A stretch of DNA of 64,000 bases from Sphingomonas sp. CBMAI 2297 (lineage in GTDB: Bacteria > Pseudomonadota > Alphaproteobacteria > Sphingomonadales > Sphingomonadaceae): the NCBI RefSeq assembly GCF_029870595.1, contig NZ_JAPDIR010000021.1:1-64000 (forward strand), given 5' to 3'. The notes below the pieces were generated by a model. It made no database searches. It saw nothing but the letters and a program-made list of their open reading frames with translations, and had not been told where the DNA came from. The translations under genes and the position numbers were made by a program. This document shows, piece after piece, positions 51,586-60,192 of the stretch; position 1 is the first letter of the stretch, and every line of letters begins with the position of its first letter.

Positions 51586-52437
51586 TCAGATGTCCTGCAC
51601 CAGCCGCCCGTAGAGATCCGGCCGGCGATCGCGGAAGAAGCCGAAGGCGGCGCGGTGGCGCCTGGCCAGCGCCAGGTCGAGCGTCACGGTGATCACGCCT
51701 TCCTCCTCGCGGTCCAGCTCGGCCAGGATGTCGCCGCGCTCGTTGGTGATGAAGCTGGTGCCGTAGAAGGTCTGACCATGTTCGGTGCCGACGCGGTTGG
51801 CGGCGACCACGGGGACCACGTTGGACACGGCATGCCCCACCATCGCCCGGCGCCACAGCCGCGCGGTGTCGAGGCTCTCGTCATGCGGCTCGCTGCCGAT
51901 CGCGGTGGGATAGAAGAGGATGTCCGCGCCCATCAGCATCATCGCGCGGGCGGTTTCCGGATACCATTGGTCCCAGCACACGCCCACGCCGAGCGTCGCC
52001 TTCCCGGGCCCGTTCCACACCTTGAACCCGGTGTTGCCGGGGCGGAAATAGAATTTCTCCTCATAGCCGGGGCCGTCCGGAATGTGGCTCTTGCGATAGA
52101 CGCCGGCGATCCGGCCGTCCGGCCCGATCATCGCGAGGCTGTTGTAATGGTGCGGCCCGTCCGCCTCGAAGAAGCTGGTCGGGATGTGGATCTTCAGCTC
52201 GGCGGCCAGGGCCTGCATCGCCAGCACCGCCTTGTGCTCGGCGGTCGGCTTCGCATTGGCGAACAGGCCCTCGTCCTCGACCCGGCAGAAATACTCGCCT
52301 TCGAACAGCTCGGGCGGCAGCACCACCTGCGCGCCCCGCGCCGCCGCCTCGCGCACATGGGCGGAGACCTTCGCGATGTTCGCGTCGATGTCGTTGGAAA
52401 AGGCGAGCTGCAGGGCGGCGACGGTGATCTCGGTCAT
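51586..52437 (-). CDS. aguB: N-carbamoylputrescine amidase
   Basis: 283 aa nitrilase-superfamily enzyme converting N-carbamoylputrescine to putrescine, CO2 and ammonia. The catalytic triad is E43 (PPELFEGEYF), K116 (YRKSHIPDGPGY) and C154 (GVCWDQWYPE). EKFYFRPGNTGF and the closing FFRDRRPDLYG match the AguB group very well. No agmatine deiminase is next to it. Stand-alone gene. Confidence 0.92.
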   Translation of the reverse strand: MTEITVAALQLAFSNDIDANIAKVSAHVREAAARGAQVVLPPELFEGEYFCRVEDEGLFANAKPTAEHKAVLAMQALAAELKIHIPTSFFEADGPHHYNSLAMIGPDGRIAGVYRKSHIPDGPGYEEKFYFRPGNTGFKVWNGPGKATLGVGVCWDQWYPETARAMMLMGADILFYPTAIGSEPHDESLDTARLWRRAMVGHAVSNVVPVVAANRVGTEHGQTFYGTSFITNERGDILAELDREEEGVITVTLDLALARRHRAAFGFFRDRRPDLYGRLVQDI

Positions 52438-52497
52438 GGCGCGCCATTTAATGTGGTCGCCGGGGATTCGCCACCCGGTCCGTTCCATGGTTCCAAC

Positions 52498-52525
52498 CGT
52501 CGCCCCCGCCTTCGCGGGGATGACG
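52498..52525. repeat. REP-like hairpin, third copy
   Basis: CGTCGCCCCCGC-CTTC-GCGGGGATGACG, one arm mismatch compared with 42214-42241. It lies between aguB and lnt, which are divergent, so it is not a terminator for either. Confidence 0.65.
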
Positions 52526-52556
52526 AAAAGGGGATGGATCGGTTAAGCACCTCGCG

Positions 52557-54095
52557 ATGCTGTCCCGCCCCCTGCTCGCCGCGCTGCTCGCCGGCTTTCT
52601 CTCCGCCACCGGATTCGCCCCGCTCGACTGGTGGCCGGTCACGCTGGCCTGCCTCGCGGTGCTGCTGCACCTGACCTGGCACGCGCCGAGCGCCAGGGCG
52701 GCGCTGCTGCGCGGCTGGGTGTTCGGCGTCGGCCATTTCACCCTGGGCAACAACTGGATCCAGCACGCCTTCGATTTCCAGGACAAGATGCCGCCGGTGC
52801 TCGGCTATTTCGCCGTGCTGCTGCTGGCCCTCTATCTGGCGGTCTATCCGGCGGTGGCGATGGGCCTGGCCTGGCGCTTCGCCCGCATCGTGAAGGCGCG
52901 CTGGAACGAGCCGGACCTCGCCTTCGTCCTGGCCGCCGCCTCGGCCTGGATCGTCACCGAATATCTGCGCGGCACGCTGTTCACCGGCTATCCCTGGAAC
53001 CCGATGGCGGCGATCTGGGTGCCGACGCCGATCGCGCAGCTCGCCGCCTTCACCGGCACCTATGCGCTGTCGGGCATCACCCTGATCGCCGCGGGCGCGC
53101 TCTATCTCGCCACCCAGCACCAGTATCGCGTGCCGCTGGCCACCGCCGCGCTGCTGATCGTCGCCGGGTTCGCGCTCCATCCCGGCCGCCCGGCCGCGGA
53201 CCCGGCGCGCCCGCTTGTGCGCGTCGTCCAGCCCAATATCGGCCAGGAGGGCGTGGATCGGCCGGACTATGCCCCGCGCGTCCTCGCCAAGCTGGCCGAA
53301 TGGAGCGGCCAGCCCGGCAGCGTGCCGCGGCTGGTCGTGTGGCCCGAAGGCATGGTCAACTATTATGTCGAGGACGGCTATCCGCCGCGCTTCTACCAGC
53401 AGGGCGATCCGCGCTGGGTGCGCGGGCGGATCGGCGGGCTGCTCGGCCCCCGGGACCGCGCGATGGTGGGGGGCAATGCGCTCTTCTTCGACGGAGACCG
53501 GCTGACCGGCGCGGGCAATTCGGTGTGGACGGTGGATCCCGCCGGCATGCTGGGCGGGCGCTACGACAAGGCGCACCTGGTTCCCTATGGCGAATATCTG
53601 CCGATGCGCACATTGCTCGCGCCGCTCGGCCTCGCCCGGCTGGTGATGGGCGAGATCGACTTCATCCCGGGGCCCGGGCCGCGCACCCTCGCCGTCGACG
53701 GCTTCGGCAGGGCCGGCGTCGCGGTCTGCTACGAGATCATCTTCTCCGGCCAGATCATCGACCAGCGCCATCGCCCCGACTTCCTGTTCAACCCGTCGAA
53801 CGATGCCTGGTTCGGCAGCTGGGGCCCGGTGCAGCATCTCGCCCAGGCGCGGCTGCGGGCGATCGAGGAGGGGCTGCCGATCCTGCGCGCCACGCCGACC
53901 GGCGTTTCCGCGGTGATCGACGCCCGTGGCCGCCTGCTCGGCACGGTAGCCGCGGGGCAGGAAGGCGCGGTGGAAGTGCCGCTCCCCGCGCCCCTGCCGC
54001 CCACGCTCTTCGCGCGGCTCGGCAATTGGCTGGCGCTGCTCGCCGCGCTGGCCCTGATGGTGTTCGCGATTGCGTTTCGGCGCTTCGCCCGCTAG
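52557..54095 (+). CDS. lnt: Apolipoprotein N-acyltransferase
   Basis: 512 aa. Adds the third acyl chain to lipoproteins in the inner membrane. About eight helices precede the nitrilase-like periplasmic domain. The triad is E264 (VWPEGM), K338 (YDKAHLVPYGEYLPM) and C391 (VAVCYEIIF). SNDAWFGSWGPVQHLAQARLRAIE and RATPTGVSAVID are typical. A final membrane helix closes the protein. Followed by metK after 72 bp. Confidence 0.94.
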   Translation: MLSRPLLAALLAGFLSATGFAPLDWWPVTLACLAVLLHLTWHAPSARAALLRGWVFGVGHFTLGNNWIQHAFDFQDKMPPVLGYFAVLLLALYLAVYPAVAMGLAWRFARIVKARWNEPDLAFVLAAASAWIVTEYLRGTLFTGYPWNPMAAIWVPTPIAQLAAFTGTYALSGITLIAAGALYLATQHQYRVPLATAALLIVAGFALHPGRPAADPARPLVRVVQPNIGQEGVDRPDYAPRVLAKLAEWSGQPGSVPRLVVWPEGMVNYYVEDGYPPRFYQQGDPRWVRGRIGGLLGPRDRAMVGGNALFFDGDRLTGAGNSVWTVDPAGMLGGRYDKAHLVPYGEYLPMRTLLAPLGLARLVMGEIDFIPGPGPRTLAVDGFGRAGVAVCYEIIFSGQIIDQRHRPDFLFNPSNDAWFGSWGPVQHLAQARLRAIEEGLPILRATPTGVSAVIDARGRLLGTVAAGQEGAVEVPLPAPLPPTLFARLGNWLALLAALALMVFAIAFRRFAR

Positions 54096-54102
54096 GGGCG
54101 TG

Positions 54103-54122
54103 ATATAAGGAAAGCTTTATAT
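54103..54122. promoter_or_regulatory. Palindrome upstream of metK, possible SahR-type site
   Basis: ATATAAGGAAAGCTTTATAT has 7 of 10 symmetric pairs. It resembles the ATAAAG-N4-CTTTAT sites that I recall for ArsR-family SAM/SAH-responsive regulators of methionine-cycle genes in alphaproteobacteria. It lies 46 bp before the metK start; the metK RBS is AGAGGAA at 54154-54160. Confidence 0.4.
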
Positions 54123-54167
54123 GGGCATGGCAACGGCCCGGCTTTCCTCCCCACAAGAGGAATTTCC

Positions 54168-55382
54168 ATGCGTTCCAACTATCTCTTCACGTCCGAATCG
54201 GTTTCCGAAGGCCATCCCGACAAGGTCGCGGACCAGATTTCCGACGCCATCGTCGACCTGTTCCTGTCGAAGGATCCCGAGGCCCGCATCGCCTGCGAGA
54301 CGCTGACCACCACCCAGCTGGTCGTCCTTGCCGGCGAGATCCGCGGCAAGGGCATCATGGACACCGAGGGCAACTGGGCTCCGGGCGTGCAGGAAGAGGT
54401 CGAGAAGACCGTCCGCGATACCGTGAAGCGCATCGGCTATGAGCAGGAGGGCTTCCACTGGGAGACGCTCCGCTTCGAGAACAATCTGCACCCGCAATCG
54501 GCGCACATCGCGCAGGGCGTGGACGCCTCGGGCAACAAGGACGAAGGCGCCGGCGACCAGGGCATCATGTTCGGCTTCGCCTGCGACGAGACGCCGGACC
54601 TGATGCCGGCGACGCTCGACTACAGCCACAAGATCCTCGAGCGCATGGCCGCCGATCGCCATTCGGGCGCCGCGCCGTTCCTCGAGCCGGACGCCAAGAG
54701 CCAGGTCACGCTGCGCTTCGAGAACGGCAAGCCGGTCGCCGCGACCGCGATCGTCGTCTCGACCCAGCATGGCAAGGGCTATGACGAGGGCGACAAGGAA
54801 GCCGAGCTCAAGGCCTATGTGAAGAAGGTCGTCGCCGACCTGCTTCCGGCCGAGCTGCTCTCGGGCGAGACCGAATATCACATCAACCCGACCGGTTCGT
54901 TCGAGATCGGCGGACCGGACGGCGATGCCGGCCTCACCGGCCGCAAGATCATCGTCGACACCTATGGCGGCGCTTCGCCGCACGGCGGCGGCGCCTTTTC
55001 GGGCAAGGACCCGACCAAGGTCGATCGCTCGGCGGCGTATATCACCCGCTATCTCGCGAAGAACATCGTCGCCGCCGGCCTCGCCAAGCGCGTGACGATC
55101 CAGCTGGCCTATGCGATCGGCGTGTCCAAGCCGCTGTCGCTCTATGTCGACACGCACGGCACCGGCACGGTCTCGGACGACAAGATCGAGGCAGCGATCG
55201 CGGGCATCGAGAAGCTGGGCGGCCTCACCCCGCGCGGCATCCGCACGCACCTGCAGCTCAACAAGCCGATCTACAGCAAGACCGCGGCTTATGGCCATTT
55301 CGGCCGCAAGCCCGAGGGCGATTTCTTCCCCTGGGAGAAGACCGACCTGGTCGAGGATCTGAAGGCCGCGCTCGCCGCCTGA
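54168..55382 (+). CDS. metK: S-adenosylmethionine synthetase
   Basis: 404 aa, full length. SESVSEGHPDKVADQISDAI, GAGDQGIMFGFACDE (ATP-binding hexapeptide), ATAIVVSTQH, GPDGDAGLTGRKIIVDTYGG and the P-loop-like GGGAFSGKDPTKVDRSAAY. The alphaproteobacterial form has a longer central segment (HGKGYDEGDKEAELKAYVKK). Followed by a strong intrinsic terminator. Confidence 0.97.
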   Translation: MRSNYLFTSESVSEGHPDKVADQISDAIVDLFLSKDPEARIACETLTTTQLVVLAGEIRGKGIMDTEGNWAPGVQEEVEKTVRDTVKRIGYEQEGFHWETLRFENNLHPQSAHIAQGVDASGNKDEGAGDQGIMFGFACDETPDLMPATLDYSHKILERMAADRHSGAAPFLEPDAKSQVTLRFENGKPVAATAIVVSTQHGKGYDEGDKEAELKAYVKKVVADLLPAELLSGETEYHINPTGSFEIGGPDGDAGLTGRKIIVDTYGGASPHGGGAFSGKDPTKVDRSAAYITRYLAKNIVAAGLAKRVTIQLAYAIGVSKPLSLYVDTHGTGTVSDDKIEAAIAGIEKLGGLTPRGIRTHLQLNKPIYSKTAAYGHFGRKPEGDFFPWEKTDLVEDLKAALAA

Positions 55383-55411
55383 TCCTTCTCCGCTTCGGCC
55401 CGCCGAAACCG

Positions 55412-55449
55412 AAAGCCCCGCGCCGCATCGCCGGCGCGGGGCTTTTCGT
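55412..55449 (+). terminator. Intrinsic terminator of metK
   Basis: AAAGCCCCGCGCCG (55412-55425) pairs perfectly with CGGCGCGGGGCTTT (55432-55445) around a 6-nt loop, followed by T-CGTT. A 14-bp GC-rich stem with a short T-rich tail, 30 bp after the stop. Confidence 0.85.
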
Positions 55450-55524
55450 TGTGCCGCTTCGTTCCGTATTTTCCCGGGTCATCCTATAAAGCACTGAGCA
55501 ACCGTAATTCTTCATCAGGAAGGA

Positions 55525-56304
55525 ATGGAAAGGAGCGAATCGGTGGAGTCGGAGAATTCGATGATGGTTCCGGAAGGCGGAGCGCCCAGCGGCGCCGGCA
55601 CCGGGCTCGCGATCGCCTTCCAGCCCATCGCCGAGATCGCTGGCGGGCGCATCCACGCCTATGAGGCGCAAGCGCTGCGCGACGGCCTGCCCGCCGCCGG
55701 GGATTTCGACCAGCTCTCGGCCGAGCAGCGCCGCGACGTCGATCGCCGCTGCGCGGTCGCCGCGGTGCGCTGGGCCGCGACCGCGGGCTTCGCCAGCTCG
55801 GGCGGGCGGCTGGCCATTCCGCTGAGCGCGCCGGCGATCGGCGATCCGGCGGAGCATATCCAGCCGGCGCTGCTCACCGCGCGCCAATATGGCATCGTCG
55901 CGGAGCGGCTGGTGTTCACGCTCCATCACTATCAGGCGATCACCAGCTCCGAGCTTGCCGACGTCATGCACGTCTTCAACAAGCTGGGCCCGGTTGTCGC
56001 CTTTCACGGTGTCGGCCCCAATGAATCGGGGCTCGCCTATTGCGGCAAGTTCGCGCCCCATGCGGTGACGATCGAGCCCGAGCTGGTCAGCACCATCGCC
56101 TCCAGCTGGTCGCGCCGCATCGCCATCGAGGACCTTGTCCGCCGCATGCAGAGCCTGGGCCTGCGCATCGTCGCGGCGGGCGTGGACAGCGAGCCGGTCT
56201 ATGAGCGAATCCGCAGCTTCGGCGTGCCGCTGGTCCAGGGCGCCCATGTCGGCGCGCCGGCGACGGGCAGCCTGCCGCGACCGGCGCTGCGCAACGCCGC
56301 CTGA
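55525..56304 (+). CDS. Degenerate EAL-domain protein 1
   Basis: 259 aa from the ATG at 55525; a GTG at 55543 or ATG at 55561 would fit the paralog at 56560 better. The EAL fold is recognisable from GLAIAFQPIAEIAGGRIHAYEAQAL to VPLVQGAHVG. Most catalytic residues are gone: EAL is EAQ, the Mg-binding Asn and Glu strands read RLAIPLSA and LVFTLHH, DDFG is FHGVG, and the AEGVE strand reads AAGVDS. Cyclic-di-GMP hydrolysis is therefore very unlikely; a binding or protein-interaction role is possible. Confidence 0.8.
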   Translation: MERSESVESENSMMVPEGGAPSGAGTGLAIAFQPIAEIAGGRIHAYEAQALRDGLPAAGDFDQLSAEQRRDVDRRCAVAAVRWAATAGFASSGGRLAIPLSAPAIGDPAEHIQPALLTARQYGIVAERLVFTLHHYQAITSSELADVMHVFNKLGPVVAFHGVGPNESGLAYCGKFAPHAVTIEPELVSTIASSWSRRIAIEDLVRRMQSLGLRIVAAGVDSEPVYERIRSFGVPLVQGAHVGAPATGSLPRPALRNAA

Positions 56305-56523
56305 TTCGCGCGCGCCTTGCCGCCCGCGATTCCCGCGCCGGCGGCGAGAGAAGCAACCATTATGGTGGTAAATCATGCTCGGGTCGTTGCGATGGCGACT
56401 CTCGCATATCGGCGCGACTCGCGGATTCGCGCGGGGCAAGCAAAATCCGCCGCTTTCCGTCCATGGTAGAATCCCCATGGGGAAAATCCCCCTTCGGCGA
56501 CGCACGGAATGGAGCGAACGGCG

Positions 56524-56538
56524 TTAACCATTTTTAAC
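56524..56538. promoter_or_regulatory. CtrA-like motif
   Basis: TTAACCATTTTTAAC contains TTAACCAT, the extended CtrA half-site of alphaproteobacteria, and a second TTAAC with 6 bp between the TTAA cores (7 is canonical). It lies 21 bp upstream of the chosen start of the second EAL-like gene. A weak assignment. Confidence 0.3.
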
Positions 56539-56559
56539 GAAGGGCAGAAAGGAAGCATC

Positions 56560-57390
56560 ATGCAAACCGAACCTGCTCCAGCCGCTCTTCAGTCCGGTCT
56601 CGCCATTGCCTTCCAGCCGATGATCGCCGCCGCCTCGGGCCAGCCCTTCGCCTGGGCCGCGATCGCCACCGTCCATGGCCGCGACTTTGCCCAGGCCGCC
56701 GCGGCGCTCGTCCCCGCCGCAAGGCTGCGGCTCGAAATGGCGCGGATCGGTGCCGCGATCGCCGGCGCGGCTGATGCCGGGCTGCTCGACGGCGAGGCGT
56801 TGCTCGCGGTCCCCGTCGGCGCCGCCGACGGTGCGCCGGACGCGCTGCTCGCCCATCTCTTCCGCGCCGCGATCGAGCATCGCGTGCCGCTGGATCGCAT
56901 CGTCGTCGAGATCGATGCCGATGAGCGCGGCGAGCTGGCCCGCGTCGCGGCGCTGGCCCAGGCATGCGTCGATCGCGGCATCGCCATCGCGTTCGACAGT
57001 TTCGCGGTCGGCCCGCTCGCCGTCCGCCTGCTCGGCCGTTTCACGCCGCGCTTCGTCAAGCTCGATGCCGGCCTGGTCCGCACCATCGCCGACAGCAGCT
57101 CGCGCCGGGTGATCGTCGAGGGCGTGGTGCGGCTCGCGCGCAACATGGACGTGATCCTGATCGCCAACGGCGTCGCGCGGCGCGAGGACCTGGTCCTGCT
57201 GTGCACCATGGGCATCCGCCACATGCAGGGCGACTGGATCGCGCCGGCGCGCGGCCGCCCGCTGCCGCGCGCGCACATCGCCCGCCGCGAGCCGCGCGCG
57301 GCCATGCCCCAGCATCGCCGCCTCGCCGCGCACCAGCGCATCGCCACGCCGCGCCCGACGGCGCCCGTCGCGCTCGCCCAGGCGCTCTAA
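56560..57390 (+). CDS. Degenerate EAL-domain protein 2
   Basis: 276 aa. The start MQTEPAPAALQSGLAIAFQP is chosen for the AAAGGAAG 5 bp upstream; an upstream ATG would place a CtrA-like motif inside the gene. It is a paralog of the gene at 55525 (both begin GLAIAFQP). It retains more of the active site: IVVEIDADE keeps the Glu, IAFDSFAVG one Asp and FVKLDAGL the Lys. EAL itself reads AWA and the AEGVE Glu is lost (LIANGV). It has a basic, proline-rich C-terminal tail of about 45 residues. Probably not an active phosphodiesterase. Confidence 0.8.
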   Translation: MQTEPAPAALQSGLAIAFQPMIAAASGQPFAWAAIATVHGRDFAQAAAALVPAARLRLEMARIGAAIAGAADAGLLDGEALLAVPVGAADGAPDALLAHLFRAAIEHRVPLDRIVVEIDADERGELARVAALAQACVDRGIAIAFDSFAVGPLAVRLLGRFTPRFVKLDAGLVRTIADSSSRRVIVEGVVRLARNMDVILIANGVARREDLVLLCTMGIRHMQGDWIAPARGRPLPRAHIARREPRAAMPQHRRLAAHQRIATPRPTAPVALAQAL

Positions 57391-57428
57391 CGCTTGTCCT
57401 CCGCGTCCGGGACGCTAACAGGCGGCCC

Positions 57429-58109
57429 GTGTCCGATCCCGTTTCCATCCGCCGTCTCTATGGCCGCCGCCAGGGCCACAAGCTCCGCCAGGGCCAGTCC
57501 GCCCTTGTCGAGGAGCTGCTCCCGCAGGTGAGCCTGCCCGAATCGGGTCCGCTCGATTCGGCCATCCTCTTCGGCGACGACCGCCCGCTCGAGTTCGAGA
57601 TCGGCTTCGGCGCGGGCGAGCATCTCGCCGGCCAGGCCGCGATGCGCCCCGATCACGGCTTTATCGGCTGCGAGCCTTTCCTCAACGGCGTGGTCGGCGC
57701 GCTCGGCCATGTCCGCGACGCTGCTCTGAGGAACGTCCGCCTGCACATGGGCGACGCGCTCGAAGTGCTCGAGCGGCTGCCCGATGCCAGCCTCGACCGG
57801 CTCTACCTGCTGCATCCCGATCCCTGGCCCAAGGCGCGCCACGCCAAGCGCCGGATGATGAACCATGGCCCGCTCGACATCATCGCGGCGAAGCTCAAGC
57901 CCGGCTGCGAGTTCCGCCTGGGCACCGACGATCCCACCTATTGCCGCTGGTCGATGATGATCATGGACCAGCGCCGCGACTTCGCCTGGCAGGCGAAGAC
58001 CGCCCAGGATTTCCTCACCCGCCCGGCGGACTGGCCCGAGACGCGCTACGAGCGCAAGGCGCGGCGCCAGGGCCATGAGGTCTGGTACTTCCGCTACATT
58101 CGCCGATAG
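57429..58109 (+). CDS. trmB: tRNA (guanine-N7-)-methyltransferase
   Basis: 226 aa. Methylates G46 in tRNA variable loops. SAM motif LEFEIGFGAGEHLAGQA, HMGDALEVLERL, LLHPDPWPKARHAKRRMMN and FRLGTDDPTYCRWSM are TrmB signatures. The start is a GTG (MSDPVSIRRLYGRRQGHKL); the frame is open upstream but that part overlaps the EAL gene in another frame. Confidence 0.93.
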   Translation: MSDPVSIRRLYGRRQGHKLRQGQSALVEELLPQVSLPESGPLDSAILFGDDRPLEFEIGFGAGEHLAGQAAMRPDHGFIGCEPFLNGVVGALGHVRDAALRNVRLHMGDALEVLERLPDASLDRLYLLHPDPWPKARHAKRRMMNHGPLDIIAAKLKPGCEFRLGTDDPTYCRWSMMIMDQRRDFAWQAKTAQDFLTRPADWPETRYERKARRQGHEVWYFRYIRR

Positions 58110-58180
58110 GCTGCCCGCCGCCGCATGGCGGGGCCCCGGCCCCTCTGCTATCCGTGCGGCGCCGGATCGGGAGGAGGGGA

Positions 58181-59407
58181 ATGATGGACCGCAGGACCCT
58201 GCTGGCCGCCGCGGCGGCGATGCCCGTCGTTCCGGCCCTAGCGGCGGATGACGCGCGCTGGGCCGGCATCGCCGCGCAGTATGACGTCACGCGCAGGGTG
58301 GTGCAGCTCGAGCACGGCAATTGGGGGATGATGGCGCGGCCGGTGCTTGCCGCCTATCGCGCCCATGTCGATCGTGTGAACCGCGACACCAGCTTCTATG
58401 CCCGGCGCGAGATGCCCGGCGAGATCGAGGCGATCCGCGCCCGGGTGGCCGCCGTCATGGGCGTGGCCACCGCGGAGCTTGCCTTCACCCGCAACGCCAC
58501 CGAAGCGATGCGCGCGCTGATCCTGGGCTATAATCGCCTGCGCCCGGGCGACGCGGTGCTCCATGCCGATCTCGATTATGACGCGATGCAGGCCTGTATG
58601 GAGAGCCTGAAGGGCCGGCGCGGCGTGGAGGTGCTCAAGATCGCCCTGCCGCTGCCCGCCACGCGCCAGGCGGTGCTCGATGCCTATGCAAGGGCCTTTG
58701 CCGCGCACCCCAATCTCCGCATGGTGCTGCTCACCCATGTCAGCCACCGTACCGGGCTGGTGCTGCCGGTCGCCGAGATCGCGGCGATGGCCCGGCTCCG
58801 CGGCATCGACGCGATCGTCGACGCGGCGCACGGCGTCGGCCAGATCGACTATAGGCTGCCCGACCTCGCGGCCGATTTCATCGGCATCAACCTGCACAAA
58901 TGGATCGGCGCGCCGCTTGGCGTCGGCGCGATCGTGATCCGGGGCGGCCGGCTGGCGGACATCGATGTCGATCCCGCCGAAGCCGGCGCGAACCCCGCCG
59001 ATATCCGGTCCCGCGTCCATACCGGCACGCTGGACTATGCGGCGCAGCTCGCGGTGCCTGCCGCGCTCGACTTCCATGAAGGCATCGGCGCCGCCGCCAA
59101 GCAGGCCCGGCTCCGGGCGCTGCGCGATCGCTGGGTCCGCCCCGCGCGCGAACTGGCGAATGTCGAGGTGCTCACGCCCGACGATCCCGGCAGCTACGGC
59201 GCGATCACCGCCTTCCGGCTGAAGGGGCAGGCCTCGCACCAAGCCAATGTCGCGCTGGCGAAGCGGTTGCTCGACGCGCACGGCATCTTCGCCGTCCACC
59301 GCGACGGGCTCGCCTCGGGCAGCTGCGTGCGGGTCACGCCGGCGCTGGCGACGACGATGGAAGAGGTGGATCGGTTCGTGGAAGCGCTGCGGACGGTGGC
59401 GGGCTAG
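58181..59407 (+). CDS. Class V aminotransferase, isopenicillin N epimerase-like, with Tat-like leader
   Basis: 408 aa PLP enzyme. N-terminal MDRRTLLAAAAAMPVVPALA looks like a Tat or Sec signal (RR followed by a hydrophobic stretch), so the enzyme is probably periplasmic. VQLEHGNWGMM, AFTRNATEAMRALI, IVDAAHGVGQIDYRLPDLAADF and GINLHKWIGAPLG with the PLP Lys define the CefD-like group. RBS GGAGGAGGGG. The substrate is unknown; cysteine desulfurase activity is less likely. Confidence 0.85.
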   Translation: MMDRRTLLAAAAAMPVVPALAADDARWAGIAAQYDVTRRVVQLEHGNWGMMARPVLAAYRAHVDRVNRDTSFYARREMPGEIEAIRARVAAVMGVATAELAFTRNATEAMRALILGYNRLRPGDAVLHADLDYDAMQACMESLKGRRGVEVLKIALPLPATRQAVLDAYARAFAAHPNLRMVLLTHVSHRTGLVLPVAEIAAMARLRGIDAIVDAAHGVGQIDYRLPDLAADFIGINLHKWIGAPLGVGAIVIRGGRLADIDVDPAEAGANPADIRSRVHTGTLDYAAQLAVPAALDFHEGIGAAAKQARLRALRDRWVRPARELANVEVLTPDDPGSYGAITAFRLKGQASHQANVALAKRLLDAHGIFAVHRDGLASGSCVRVTPALATTMEEVDRFVEALRTVAG

Positions 59408-59422
59408 CCGGGGTGACGGCTG

Positions 59423-60124
59423 TTACGCCGCCTCCAGCATCGCCCGGTCGCGGATGGTGATGCCGCGCGCGCCCATCAGGTTGATCGCGCCTTCGGCCTT
59501 GAGCCGGCTCAGCTGGCGGCTCACCGTCTCGATCGTCAGCCCCAGCACCTCCGCCATCTCGCCGCGGGTGAGGGGCAGGTCGAAGGTCACCGGCCCGGAG
59601 GCAGTGGCGCGGCAGCCCTGCGCGCGGTCGGCCAGGTCGAGCAGGAAGCCGGCCAGCTTCTCGCGCGCCGAGAGCCGGGCGAGAGTGAGCATCCGCCCCC
59701 GCGCCTCGTCGAGCGCCGCCAGCGTGCGCTGGAGCAGCAGCCGCTCCATGCGGACATGGTCTTCGAGCACGCGCTCGAACGGCTTGCGAGGGAAGACGCA
59801 GAGCTCGACATCGCCGAGCGCGGTGACGGTGAAGTCGGCCAGCTCGGTCCAGGGGCGGCCGACGAAATCGGCCGGATAGAGCAGCCCCACCACCTGCTCG
59901 CGGCCATCGGGCGTGACGGCGCTCAGCTTGAGCACGCCCGAGAGCAGATTGGCGCAGACCAGGCTTTCCTCGCCGGCCCAGACCAGGGTTTGCCCGCGCG
60001 TGAGCCGGCGTCGCTGGCCGAGCGTGTCGAGCGCGGCGAGCTCGGCATCGTCGAGGCTGGCGCAGAGCGCCCGGTCGCGCACCGCGCAGTCGGAGCAGAT
60101 ATGGGCGGCAATCATGCGCCGCAT
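59423..60124 (-). CDS. Crp/Fnr-family oxygen-responsive regulator (Fnr type)
   Basis: 233 aa. C10, C13, C21 (CSDCAVRDRALC) and C109 (VELCVFP) give the four ligands of an oxygen-labile 4Fe-4S cluster. A cyclic-nucleotide-like beta-roll, dimerisation helix and C-terminal HTH follow. The recognition helix TIETVSRQLSRL has the E-x-x-S-R residues that read TTGA half-sites. An FNR box lies just upstream (60137-60150), suggesting autoregulation. Start could be the ATG at 60115 instead (MIAAHIC). Confidence 0.92.
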   Translation of the reverse strand: MRRMIAAHICSDCAVRDRALCASLDDAELAALDTLGQRRRLTRGQTLVWAGEESLVCANLLSGVLKLSAVTPDGREQVVGLLYPADFVGRPWTELADFTVTALGDVELCVFPRKPFERVLEDHVRMERLLLQRTLAALDEARGRMLTLARLSAREKLAGFLLDLADRAQGCRATASGPVTFDLPLTRGEMAEVLGLTIETVSRQLSRLKAEGAINLMGARGITIRDRAMLEAA

Positions 60125-60136
60125 ATCGGGGCCGGT

Positions 60137-60150
60137 TTGACGAAGGTCAA
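60137..60150. promoter_or_regulatory. FNR/FixK box
   Basis: TTGAC-GAAG-GTCAA is a perfect match to the alphaproteobacterial TTGAY-N4-RTCAA consensus, flanked by one more symmetric T/A pair. It lies 13 bp from the fnr start and 64 bp upstream of the plus-strand small ORF at 60214. Confidence 0.85.
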
Positions 60151-60192
60151 AGCGACGGATTGTCCCAGGGGGCAGGCGGGCGGCGCCCTATC

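Noticed and set aside
54096..54167. SAM or SAM/SAH riboswitch before metK
   Set aside because: The leader contains CAACGGC, as in SAM/SAH riboswitches, but I could not form the flanking stems of any known SAM class; a protein-binding palindrome fits better.
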